Origin: Palsa-601 sp963801185
GTDB taxonomy: Bacteria; Actinomycetota; Acidimicrobiia; Acidimicrobiales; Bog-793
Reading direction: 5' to 3'
NCBI GenBank assembly: GCA_963801185.1
Contig: CAWDDW010000003.1
Span: 1,736,001-1,800,000, forward strand
Length of the DNA stretch: 64,000 bases
Positions 20,319 to 28,544 of this stretch are shown one piece after another; positions within the stretch are counted from its first letter, which is position 1, and every line of letters begins with the position of its first letter. The notes below the pieces were generated by a model. The model worked only from the letters and a program-made list of their open reading frames with translations, was not told where the DNA came from and did no database searches. A program made the translations under genes and the position numbers.

Positions 20319-21904
20319 GCCGCTAGCGGTGCCGCTAGGACCCAGCGAGGCGTTCCGGCACCGATGGTTGATCCTGGCGGTGCTTTGCGTGAGCCTGCTC
20401 GTCATAAGCCTCGACAACACTATCTTGAACGTGGCGCTGCCAACGATCGTGCGCGCCATGCACGCCTCGTCGAGCGAGCTCCAGTGGATCGTCGACGCAT
20501 ACGCGATCGTCTTCGCCGGGTTGCTGCTCGTCGCAGGCAGCCTGGGTGACCGCCTGGGGCGCAAATGGGTTTTCATGGTGGGGCTCCTCGTGTTCGGGGC
20601 GGGGTCTGCAGCGTCGGCCTTCTCGGTAACGCCGGATCGGCTGATAGCGGCGCGGGCATTCATGGGCATCGGTGCCGCGGCGATCATGCCGTCGACGTTG
20701 TCGATCCTCATCAACGTCTTCACCGGCGCGAACGACCGAGCGCGGGCTATCGGGATCTGGTCGGGAACGACCGGGCTCGGCATCGCCGTCGGGCCGGTGG
20801 CGGGCGGCTGGCTGCTCTCGCACTACTGGTGGGGATCGGTGTTCCTCGTCAACGTGCCGATCGTCGTTGTGGGCCTCGGCGCGGTGGCCCTCTTCGTGCC
20901 GAATTCGAGGAACCCGCTCAGAAAGAGGCCCGATACCGTCGGCGCTGGGCTTTCCACCCTCGGAATGGGACTGTTGCTGTGGGGGATCATCGAGGCGCCC
21001 AGCCGAACCTGGAGCTCCCCCGCTGATCCTCGGCGCGATCGCCGCTGCCGCGCTCGTCCTTACAGCCTTCGTCTTCTGGGAGCGACAGTCGACCCATCCG
21101 ATGCTCGAGATGTCGTTCTTCTCGTCCCGGCGTTTCTCTGCGGCGATCGGCGCGATGGGCCTTGTCATCTTCGCCTTGATGGGTGGGCTCTTCCTCCTGA
21201 CCCAGTACCTTCAGTTCTCGCTCGGTTACAGCGCGTTCGCGACCGGCCTCAGGATCGCCCCGATCGCTGCGGTGGTGCTCGTCGCTGCTCCGCTGTCGAT
21301 GCTGCTCGTGCGCGTGGTCGGGACCAAACCGGTGGTGACCACGGGCATGATCCTCATAGCGCTCGGGCTTCTCTTGCTGTCCCGCGTGACGGTGCACGGC
21401 ACGTACCTCAACGCGCTCCCGGCGTTCTTCCTCATGGGCAGCGGCTCCGGTCTCGCGTTCGCGCCCTGCACGGAATCTGTCATGGGATCGCTGCCGCTTG
21501 AGCAGGCCGGCGTCGGTTCGGCCACCAACAGCGCGTCCCTCCAGATCGGGGGCGCACTCGGCGTCGGGGTGCTGGGCAGCCTGCTCAACACCCGGTATCA
21601 GGACCGGATGGCACCGGTGCTCTCCCATTACCCGATCCCGAAGTCGATCCTGAGCTTGATCACCGGCTCGCTCGGCGGTGCGCTGGCAGTTGCCGCGAAG
21701 GTTGGGGGAGCCCTCGGCGACGGCCTCTCGGCGGTCGCACGACAGTCGTTCGTGAGCGGCATGGACCTGGCCGTCACGGTCGCCGCGGTCGTCGTCGGTG
21801 GCGCCGCGATAGTCGTCTTGGCAGTTCTGCCCAATCGTGCTCCGGACCGGAGTCGGCTCGTCCACGAAAAGGGAACTTCGCCCCTAGATCTCGATAACCT
21901 CTGA
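20284..21904 (+). CDS. MFS transporter, DHA2 (EmrB/QacA) family (frameshifted)
   Basis: About 539 residues and 14 predicted helices, interrupted at a run of five C (21017-21021). Dropping one C joins IIEAPSRTWSS to PLILGAIAAAAL. Motifs include LDNTILNVALPTI (motif D1), GSLGDRLGRKWVF (motif A) and GPVAGGWLLSHYWW (antiporter motif C). This is a drug:H+ antiporter architecture; the cargo is unknown and could be a glycan or lipid intermediate of the preceding genes. It overlaps the methyltransferase by up to 35 bp; GTG 20308 is an alternative start. Confidence 0.85.
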
Positions 21905-21920
21905 GTGTGAACTGTTCGAG

Positions 21921-23087
21921 GTGGCCTCGCACGCCGAAGGAAGAATGACGCCAGGCGGCATCGAGCCGCACCGATCCTTCGGTGTGCGGACCCTAGAGGA
22001 TCTGCCCGACCCGTCGGGTCTGTCCGTGCTCGTACGCGCCGATCTCGACCTGGTCGCAACCGACGAGCCCTCGCTCCGTGCGGACCGGCGCGTCGCGAAC
22101 CTCCTCCCGACGTTGCGTTGGCTGCTCGACCGCGGTTCACGGGTCACGGTGTGCGGCCATAGGGGCGACTTCGACCGCCCGCCCGACGCTGAGGCGTTCG
22201 CCGGCCTGCAATCCGGTCTCGAGGCGATCTGCCCAGGCATCAAGGTGCTCGCCAATCTGGCCGGCCCTGCCGAGCAGAATGCTGACCCTCAGCTCGTGAG
22301 TGAACTGGCAGCCGGTCACGACCTCTATGTCAACGAGGCATTTCAATGGTCCTGGCTCCCGCTCGCCTCGGTGATCGGACCACCCGAGACCCTCGTCGGC
22401 GTTGCGGGCCTTCAGATCGCACACGACCTCGATCTGATCGAGCCGTATCTCGTCGATCCCGCGCGGCCGTTCGTAGTCCTGCTCGGCAGCGACCGGTCCC
22501 TCTTGCGATTGAGGGGTCTCGACAGCCTCGTGTTGCGAGCCGATGCCGTGCTGGTGGGCGGGCTCATGTCGTCACTGGTGCTGCAGGCGATAGGCAAGCA
22601 ACCGGCGGAGGGCACCGACCGCGATCTTCTCGAGGAGTGCCGGTCGTGCTACGGGTTAGCGCGAGAGGTGCGCCACGAGATCCACGTACCACTCGATCTC
22701 GTCTGGGAGCAGGCCGACGGGACGACGGTCGTGGCGGACTCGGATTCGTCTGTGACAGGGGAGATCAGAGACATCGGGCCTCTGACGCGCCGCCACTACA
22801 GCGAGATCGTGCGGGGCGCCGGGAGCGTTCTTTGGACCGGCGCGCTCGGGCACGTGCCTGACAGACGATTCGCCGAGGGGACCATCGCAGTGGCGGAGTC
22901 CCTCTCGAGTGACGAACGTGTGCTGCTCGGCGGTGACGGCCTGCTCGCGACGTTGTCCGAGAGAGCGCTGATACGGGAGGAATTCGGAGTGTTGAGCGCG
23001 ACGGACCCAGCCGTGGCCCTCTTGAAGGACGGGGACCTTCCCGGTCTGGCCGCCCTGCGGAGCAGTCCTTCCCAACTGCCCGCTTAG
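21921..23087 (+). CDS. Degenerate phosphoglycerate kinase homologue
   Basis: A 388-residue protein with the PGK layout: LSVLVRADLDLV (normally RVDFNVP), TLRWLLDRGSRVTVCGHRGD (normally SHLGRP), DLYVNEAFQWSW (normally VNDAFGTAHR), VLWTGALGHVPDRRFAEGT (normally WNGPMGVFE) and LLGGDGLLATLSE (normally GGGDS). Many substrate- and ATP-contacting residues are altered, including loss of the GGAKVSDK segment (GSDRSLLRLRG here). It is probably not the glycolytic enzyme and may be a pseudoenzyme or have a new substrate. It follows the MFS gene by 16 bp with a GTG start. Confidence 0.75.
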   Translation: MASHAEGRMTPGGIEPHRSFGVRTLEDLPDPSGLSVLVRADLDLVATDEPSLRADRRVANLLPTLRWLLDRGSRVTVCGHRGDFDRPPDAEAFAGLQSGLEAICPGIKVLANLAGPAEQNADPQLVSELAAGHDLYVNEAFQWSWLPLASVIGPPETLVGVAGLQIAHDLDLIEPYLVDPARPFVVLLGSDRSLLRLRGLDSLVLRADAVLVGGLMSSLVLQAIGKQPAEGTDRDLLEECRSCYGLAREVRHEIHVPLDLVWEQADGTTVVADSDSSVTGEIRDIGPLTRRHYSEIVRGAGSVLWTGALGHVPDRRFAEGTIAVAESLSSDERVLLGGDGLLATLSERALIREEFGVLSATDPAVALLKDGDLPGLAALRSSPSQLPA

Positions 23088-23095
23088 CGCGAGCC

Positions 23096-23109
23096 GGCGC
23101 GGCCGCGCC
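23096..23109. repeat. 14-bp perfect palindrome after PGK-like gene
   Basis: GGCGCGGCCGCGCC lies 8 bp past the PGK-like stop. It may help end transcription, but no loop or T-tract is present. Confidence 0.35.
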
Positions 23110-23221
23110 CATCTCGAAAGTCGGCCGCAAGTGCCTCCGGCGCTTGCGAGCCGGGACCTTCGGCCCTGGCAGATCCGGTGGCCGCGGCGGAGACTTGGGC
23201 TGAGTCGCAAGGAGGAAGGCG

Positions 23222-23882
23222 ATGGTGTTTCGCGACCGGGTGGATGCAGGCCGAAAGTTGGCCAGCGAGCTGCTACCTCTTCAAGGCGAGAACACCGTCG
23301 TGCTCGGGCTCCCCCGAGGCGGCGTGCCCGTTGCCTTCGAAGTGGCCAAGGCGCTCGGTGCCCGGCTCGACGTGATAGTCGTGCGCAAGCTCGGACTGCC
23401 CTGGCAGCCCGAGCTTGCGATGGGTGCGATCGGGGAGGATCGCATCTGCATCCTCAACCCCGATGTGGTGCGCTCGGCCAGGGTGGAGGCCGCCGAGTCT
23501 CGCCAGGGTCGAGGCGCACGAGCGCAAAGAGCTCGAGCGGCAAACGAAGCAGTTTCGAGGGAATAGGCCCCGGCTGACGCTGCGTGGGCGGACGGCGGTC
23601 ATCGTGGACGACGGCATTGCCACAGGGTCGACGGCCCGTGCTGCATGCCAGGTCGCACGGGCTCTCGGCGCAGCCCGCGTCGTGCTGGCGGTGCCTGTCG
23701 CTCCGCAGGTGTCCATCAACCAGCTGGCGACGGCTGCAGACGAGGTCGTGTGCCTCGAGACGCCCGCGCAGTTCTCGGCTGTGGGGGAGTGGTACCTCGA
23801 CTTCTCTCAGACCTCCGACGCCGAGGTCATGGACCTGCTCGGCCGGTCAGAGGAGTGGTTGGTCGCGCCCACGGACCTTTAG
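23222..23882 (+). CDS. Phosphoribosyltransferase-domain protein (frameshifted)
   Basis: About 219 residues. One extra T near 23498 breaks the frame; removing it joins VRSARVEAAE to LARVEAHERKELERQ. The PRPP-binding loop VIVDDGIATGSTARAA is intact and the N-terminal VVLGLPRGGVPVAFEVAKAL is typical of stand-alone actinobacterial phosphoribosyltransferases of uncertain substrate. A strong ribosome site (AAGGAGG) precedes the ATG. The 3' end overlaps the convergent arsC gene by 36 bp. Confidence 0.82.
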
Positions 23883-24305
23883 CCCGAAGCCGGGCTCGAC
23901 GGTGCCCGGGAGCAATTCGTCGAGAAGGGCTCGTACCCTCCGATCGATCTCCTCGACGATTGGCCGTACCGCTTCGACCGGTTTCCCGGCGGGGTCTTCG
24001 AGGTCCCAGTCAAGGTAGCGCTTGCCTGGGTACAACGGACAGGCGTCGCCACAGCCCATGGTGACGATGACGTCCGCCGCTCGGGCTGTCTCGTCGGTGA
24101 GCGGCTTCGGGAACTCCCTTCCGGGATCGAGGCCGCGCTCTGCGAGGATCGCGACGACGGAGGGGTTGAGCTCGCGGCCGGGCTCGGACCCAGCGGATCG
24201 GACGTCTACTCGGCCGCTCGCGTAGTGGTCGAGCAAGACCCGCGCCGCCAGGCTGCGCCCGGCATTGTGCGTGCAGAGGAACAACACCACCGGCATCTCG
24301 CTCAC
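23847..24305 (-). CDS. arsC: Arsenate reductase, low-molecular-weight phosphatase type
   Basis: A 152-residue enzyme that reduces arsenate to arsenite. The anion-binding loop CTHNAGRS (C-x5-R) is near residue 12, the conserved TDETARAADVIVTMG follows, and a second Cys pair sits in MGCGDACPLYPG, suiting thiol relay. The acid Asp lies in YLDWDLEDP. It is a thioredoxin- or mycothiol-coupled type. GTG 24305 overlaps the upstream aquaporin stop (GTGA) and has GGAAGGGAG before it; ATG 24296 is an alternative. It is the last gene of the arsenic operon. Confidence 0.87.
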   Translation of the reverse strand: MSEMPVVLFLCTHNAGRSLAARVLLDHYASGRVDVRSAGSEPGRELNPSVVAILAERGLDPGREFPKPLTDETARAADVIVTMGCGDACPLYPGKRYLDWDLEDPAGKPVEAVRPIVEEIDRRVRALLDELLPGTVEPGFGLKVRGRDQPLL

Positions 24306-25039
24306 GACGACTCCCTTCCGTCGGCTCCTTCCGAGCCGTGCGGTACCACGACCTCTGCGGCTTCGGCTCTCGTGACGCCGGGGTAGAGAGCCCGTATGAC
24401 GGCGAAGGCGAGAGCACCGCCGAGCACTTGGGCGCCGACGAAGGCCGGGGCCGAGGAAGGAGCGATGCCGGCGAAGGTGTCCGAGCACATCCGCCCGACG
24501 GTGATCGCCGGATTGGCGAAACTCGTCGAGCTCGTGAAGAAGTACGCCGCCCCGATGTAGGCCCCCACGGCCGCAGGTGCATGATTGGCACGGCCGCTGC
24601 GAGCGAGAGCGAAGATGACGAGGATCAGCCCACAGGTGGCCACGATCTCGGAGAGGAAGTGCGCGCTCGAGGCTCGGTGTTTGGTCGAGATGCTCACGGC
24701 GGCCTTGGAGAACATGAGGTTCGCCACCACCGCGCCCGCGACGCAGCCGCCCACCTGGGCCGGCAGGTAGGCGGTGGCGTCACGCCAGCTGAGTCCCCCG
24801 AAGGCGGCATCGACGAACGAGACCACCGGGTTGAAGTGACCGCCCGAGACCGGTCCGACCATCAAGATGATCGCGAACAGCCCTGCTGCTGTCGCGGCGG
24901 CGTTCTCGAAGAGCTCGAGTCCGACGTCGCCCGGCGATAGATGTTGAGCAGCGATGCCCGACCCGATGACGACGGCCGCCAAGAACGCGCTCCCGATCAG
25001 CTCGGCGAGGACGCGCCGCCAGAGGACGGAGTCGCTCAT
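24302..25039 (-). CDS. Aquaporin/MIP channel, arsenic-linked (AqpS-like)
   Basis: A 245-residue channel with six helices and both pore motifs, NPV in GGHFNPVVSF and NPA in TSFANPAITVG. Between the arsenic gene cadI/arsI and arsC, it most likely lets arsenite leave the cell down its gradient after ArsC reduction, as described for AqpS in rhizobia. No Acr3 or ArsB pump is present in this locus, making the channel the only visible arsenite exit. It overlaps arsC by four bases. Confidence 0.85.
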   Translation of the reverse strand: MSDSVLWRRVLAELIGSAFLAAVVIGSGIAAQHLSPGDVGLELFENAAATAAGLFAIILMVGPVSGGHFNPVVSFVDAAFGGLSWRDATAYLPAQVGGCVAGAVVANLMFSKAAVSISTKHRASSAHFLSEIVATCGLILVIFALARSGRANHAPAAVGAYIGAAYFFTSSTSFANPAITVGRMCSDTFAGIAPSSAPAFVGAQVLGGALAFAVIRALYPGVTRAEAAEVVVPHGSEGADGRESS

Positions 25040-25076
25040 GGTGACACCCTGCCGGTCGGCCTTGTCCGCAGCGGGC

Positions 25077-25511
25077 TCAGCAACACCGCGAAGCTGACGG
25101 CGCGTCTGTCACGCAGCAGGCAGCAGTCTCGGCAGAGTCGGCCAACACCGTGTAGACCTCCCACGGCGCCCCGTCTGGGTCGTCGACCCAGGCCTTGTCC
25201 TGCACGGCGAAGCAGCAGTCGACCGACTCCTGGACGTTGGGCTCGAGACCCTCGCCGGCTAGGCGACTGGTGGCCGCCTGGACTTCCTCGGAGGTGCCGA
25301 CCTCGACGCCGAGATGGTTGAGGGCACCGGTGACTCCGGCCTCGCGCGCGCTTCGGTTCTCGATGAGAACGAGCTTGAGCGGCGGCTCGGCGATCGCGAA
25401 GTTCGCGTAACCGGGCCGGCGCTTGGCTGGCTCGGCATCGAAGAACTTCGAGTAGAACTCGACGGCTGCGTCGATGTCTGTGACGTTGAGGGCGAGCTGC
25501 ACTCTGGACAT
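25077..25511 (-). CDS. CadI/ArsI-family vicinal-oxygen-chelate protein
   Basis: A 144-residue VOC-fold protein starting MSRVQLALNVTDIDAAVEFY. A vicinal Cys pair (C99-C100, in DCCFAVQDKAW) and likely metal residues His66 (LNHLGVEV) and Glu118 (PWEVYTVL) match ArsI, which cleaves the carbon-arsenic bond of trivalent methylarsenicals, and the actinobacterial cadmium-induced CadI. Gln5 occupies the expected first-ligand position. The Cys-rich tail (AACCVTDAPSASRCC) may bind metal. The ATG at 25511 follows GGAGG. Whether it is a lyase or a metal-binding CadI is open. Confidence 0.8.
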   Translation of the reverse strand: MSRVQLALNVTDIDAAVEFYSKFFDAEPAKRRPGYANFAIAEPPLKLVLIENRSAREAGVTGALNHLGVEVGTSEEVQAATSRLAGEGLEPNVQESVDCCFAVQDKAWVDDPDGAPWEVYTVLADSAETAACCVTDAPSASRCC

Positions 25512-25542
25512 GGTCAACCTCCGGTAGTATCGAGATCTGTCG

Positions 25543-25566
25543 ATGTATCTATGATGATAGATACAT
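25543..25566. promoter_or_regulatory. ArsR-type operator: perfect 9-6-9 inverted repeat
   Basis: ATGTATCTA (25543-25551) and TAGATACAT (25558-25566) flank a 6-nt spacer. The AT-rich repeat sits in the divergent gap between the cadI/arsI-like gene and arsR in an otherwise GC-rich region. The position and symmetry fit a SmtB/ArsR repressor dimer controlling both transcripts. Confidence 0.8.
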
Positions 25567-25633
25567 TCATGATTGTCAATATGAAAGATGGGCCATGGCC
25601 GTACGTACCGCATCGACCGAGGAGGTGGCGACG

Positions 25634-25945
25634 GTGGCGTGCTGCCCCTCAGTGCTCACCTCTCCGCTCGACGCATCGGCCGCCGGCGAGCTCGCCAAGG
25701 GATTCGCAGCTCTCGCCGACCCGGCCCGGCTGCGGGTCATATCCATGCTTGCAGCCGCCGATGGAGGCGAAGTGTGCGTGTGCGACTTCGTCGAGCCGAT
25801 CGGGAAGAGCCAGCCCACGATCAGCCATCACTTGAAGGTGCTCGCCGATGCCGGGCTCGTCGTCGGCAACCGGAGGGGCAAGTGGGTGTGGTACTCGCTC
25901 GTCCGGGAACGTCTGGTCTCTCTCCAGGGAGCGCTCCAAGCCTGA
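25634..25945 (+). CDS. arsR: ArsR-family arsenic-responsive repressor
   Basis: A 103-residue winged-helix repressor. The metal site is EVCVCDF, the classical ELCVCDL As(III)/Sb(III) motif, with a further CC pair near the N-terminus (VACCPSV); the recognition helix is SQPTISHHLKVLADAGLV. Arsenite binding would release the 25543-25566 operator and open the divergent operon and arsR. GTG 25634 is preferred because AGGAGG sits 8 nt upstream; ATG 25595, adding 13 residues, is the alternative. Confidence 0.86.
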   Translation: MACCPSVLTSPLDASAAGELAKGFAALADPARLRVISMLAAADGGEVCVCDFVEPIGKSQPTISHHLKVLADAGLVVGNRRGKWVWYSLVRERLVSLQGALQA

Positions 25946-25951
25946 GCCGGC

Positions 25952-27326
25952 TCACCCGGGCCCAGGTGGGCCAACCACCGCGCCGGGCAGATCAAGGGTC
26001 ACGACCGCACCGCCGTCGGGCCTGTTCGCGACGCTTGCGTGCCCGTGGTGTGCCGTCGTGATCGCCTTCGTGATCGCCAGGCCGAGGCCGCTACCTCCTT
26101 CGTCTCTCGAGCGACCGCCGTCTGGGCGCTTGAAGCGTTCGAAGGCATGACCGAGATACTCCTCGGGGAACCCAGGCCCGCTGTCCGACACGTCGATCAC
26201 AAGGTCAGCTTCTGATGCTCGTGCTCGCACTGTCACCTCACTGTCGTCCGGGGCGTTGCGGACCGCGTTGTCGATGACGTTGTCGATGGCCTGCCGGAGA
26301 CGTCGCGGGTCGACGCTCGCGGTGAGCCCCTCGGATGCCTCGACCGTGAGCCGGACGCCTCTTGCCGCAGCTTTCTTGGATGCAAGCGCGGCGCTTGCGC
26401 CGAGTAACTCTGCGATCCGGACGTCCTCCCGGTGGAGATCGAGTTGCGACTCGTCGCTGCGCGCAAGCACCAGCAGGTCCTCGGCTAGATGAGAGAGGCG
26501 TGCAACCTCGACCTCCACGCTGGCGAGTGCCTCAGACAGCTCCTCGAGCGTCCTACCGGGTCGCGTCGCGAGCTCGAGTTCGGCCCGCAGGACGGCAAAG
26601 GGCGTTCGCAGCTCATGGCTAGCGTCTGCCACGAAGGACCGTTCGCGGGTGAGAGCACCCTGCAAGCGATCTAGCAACTGGTTCATCGTGCGGGCAAGGG
26701 AGGCGATCTCGTCCCGAGTCGCCGGTACCTGAAGGCGGCCCCCTCGGCCGGCGCTCGAGAAGCTCGGCTGCCTCGAGCCGCAGGCGCTCGACCGGCCCGA
26801 GTGCGGCGCGGGCTAGCGCGAACGTCCCGAGCACCGCGACGAGCAGGAGCAGCAGGCCGCCACCCTCGAGGTCGTGCTCGACGTCAGAAAGGGTGTGGTT
26901 GTAGGTGTCGAGAGAAGCGCCGACCACGCCGACGACTCCTGGCCGACCTGAGAGCGGTGCTGCGACCACACGCTCGGACTCGCCCTCGAGGGTCGTCGTG
27001 AAGGCGACCGAGTGCCTCGTTGCGCTGGCGAGCTCGGCCCTTGGCACGAGCGAGATGCTGCCAGCGTCCTCGCTGGCAGTCAGTACGCGGCCCGAGGAGT
27101 CGAGCACCTGGTAGACGAACTCGCCGGGAAGCGGAGAGCGAGCTGTTGTCCCCGCGCCCGGGCTCGCGCTGAGGCGGGCCGCCTGACCGACGTCCGCGCC
27201 GAGCTGCAGGTCCAGCAGCCCGAGCAAGCCGTGGGAGAGCTGGCTGACGAACAACCAGCTCCCAGCTGCTAAGAGCACCGCAGTGGCGATCGCGAATACC
27301 AGCGTCAGGCGATACCGGATCGGCAT
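25952..27326 (-). CDS. Two-component sensor histidine kinase (frameshifted)
   Basis: About 457 residues. The N-terminus has one helix, an extracytoplasmic sensor of about 130 residues, a second helix, and a HAMP-like linker that loses frame near 26750. Removing one base continues into GRLQVPATRDEIASLARTMN. The kinase core is complete: H-box SFVADASHELRTPFAVLR, N-box DNVIDNAVRNAP, G1 DSGPGFP, G2 GGSGLGLAI. It overlaps functionally with the response regulator gene 3 bp upstream. Its signal is unknown; the divergent redox cluster is a likely target. Confidence 0.87.
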
Positions 27327-27329
27327 GGC

Positions 27330-28010
27330 TCAGGCCCCATCTGCTTGCCGGAGGCGATACCCAACGCCTCGGACAGTCTCTATGTCGTTACGGCCGAAGG
27401 GCCGATCGACCTTCTGGCGCAAGTACTTCACGTACTGGTCGACGACGTTCGACGTGCCGTCGTAAGCGAAGTCCCACAGCGCGTCGATGATCTGGGAGCG
27501 CGTGAGGACCGCGCCCGGGTGCCGGAGAAACAGCTCGAGAAGAGCGAACTCCTTCGGCGACAGGTCGAGCTCGGCTCCTGCTCTCCAGGAGCGACGGGCC
27601 GCGGGGTCGAGCTCGAGGTCGCCTTCCCGGAGGACCGTCGGGCGCGACCGGTCGTCTCGGCGCATGAGGGCCCTCAGCCGCGCTGCCAGCTCCAGCAGGC
27701 TGAAGGGCTTCACGAGGTAATCGTCAGCTCCGGCATCGAGCCCGCGCACCCGGTCGCCGACTTCGTCCCTGGCCGTCAGCATGATGACCGGCGCCCAGAC
27801 ACCGGCGTCGCGCAACTGGCGGCACACTTCGAAACCGTTGATGCCGGGAAGCATGACGTCGAGCACGATCGCGTTGTACGGGTTCTCCTTGGCCATCCAG
27901 AGCCCCTCGTTCCCGTCGCCCGCGGTGTCAACCGCATGACCCTCCTCCTCGAGACCTCGTTTCAAGAGCTCGGCCATGCGCGCTTCGTCTTCGACCACGA
28001 GCACTCGCAT
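27330..28010 (-). CDS. OmpR/PhoB-family response regulator
   Basis: A 226-residue regulator: receiver domain with phospho-acceptor Asp in AIVLDVMLPGINGFEV, switch residues in VIMLTARDE and YLVKPFS, then a winged-helix DNA-binding domain (LSPKEFALLELFLRHPG, VVDQYVKYLRQKVDRPF). It is phosphorylated by the adjacent kinase. ATG 28010 gives the standard MRVLVVEDEA start; ATG 28049 would add 13 residues. Its likely site, an 11-bp tandem repeat, lies 58 bp upstream. Confidence 0.9.
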   Translation of the reverse strand: MRVLVVEDEARMAELLKRGLEEEGHAVDTAGDGNEGLWMAKENPYNAIVLDVMLPGINGFEVCRQLRDAGVWAPVIMLTARDEVGDRVRGLDAGADDYLVKPFSLLELAARLRALMRRDDRSRPTVLREGDLELDPAARRSWRAGAELDLSPKEFALLELFLRHPGAVLTRSQIIDALWDFAYDGTSNVVDQYVKYLRQKVDRPFGRNDIETVRGVGYRLRQADGA

Positions 28011-28067
28011 GCCCTCCACGCTATGAGGGCCGAACGGACTACCGAACATGTAGATGGCTCACATCGT

Positions 28068-28089
28068 TCTCTCACGGTCCTCTCACGGG
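28068..28089. promoter_or_regulatory. 11-bp tandem direct repeat, candidate response-regulator box
   Basis: TCTCTCACGGT (28068-28078) and CCTCTCACGGG (28079-28089) are adjacent copies matching at 9 of 11 positions. An 11-bp direct repeat is the usual binding pattern of OmpR/PhoB regulators. It lies between the regulator gene and the divergent redox cluster, 60 bp before the first cluster start. Confidence 0.6.
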
Positions 28090-28148
28090 TCTCGGCGCAT
28101 GCTCTTCGTGACGCTCCGGCTGTCGGAGCTAGAGACAGGAGGAAGATC

Positions 28149-28544
28149 ATGTATGACGAAGACCAGGACCGGGAAGAGGGTGAGCCACTTCCCCCATACG
28201 ACTACCCGCGTCGCACGTGCTCGGCAAGCAGCCGAGACCGCGGCGTGGGGCACGTGCGAAGGCTTTCCAATTGGACGCTGGCGGCGATGCTCGTGGGGGT
28301 TGGCGCATCAAGCGCCGCACTCGCGCGGGTCGTCCCCGCGCACGGCGGTCAGCCGGTGGCCGTCGTCAGCCACGCCCCGTCTGCTCTCGGCACGGGCTCG
28401 GGCACCGCCCCCAGCGGTAGCGCCCCGAGCGCGGGCGGCCCTGTCGCCGTGTCGGGTCCCTCCGGCGTCTCATCGGTCACCGCGAACACCAGGAGCACTG
28501 CTTCGGTCATCCGAAGCGGTGTCGCGACTTCGGCAGCTTCGTGA
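28149..28544 (+). CDS. Small membrane-anchored/secreted protein heading the redox cluster
   Basis: A 131-residue protein: an acidic N-terminus (MYDEDQDREEGEPLPPYDYP), one membrane segment (NWTLAAMLVGVGASSAALA), and an extracytoplasmic tail rich in Ser, Gly, Ala, Thr and Val with no Cys. No FMN-binding domain or obvious flavinylation motif is visible. AGGAGGAAG precedes the ATG. It overlaps apbE by one base, so it is translated with the flavin-transfer enzyme. It may be an outer-face redox accessory or substrate, but this is inference. Confidence 0.72.
   Translation: MYDEDQDREEGEPLPPYDYPRRTCSASSRDRGVGHVRRLSNWTLAAMLVGVGASSAALARVVPAHGGQPVAVVSHAPSALGTGSGTAPSGSAPSAGGPVAVSGPSGVSSVTANTRSTASVIRSGVATSAAS

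Noticed and set aside
27345..28148. Long plus-strand open frame running into the small redox protein
   Set aside because: It is antisense to the response regulator; the real start (28149) has a ribosome site and a clear membrane-protein composition.
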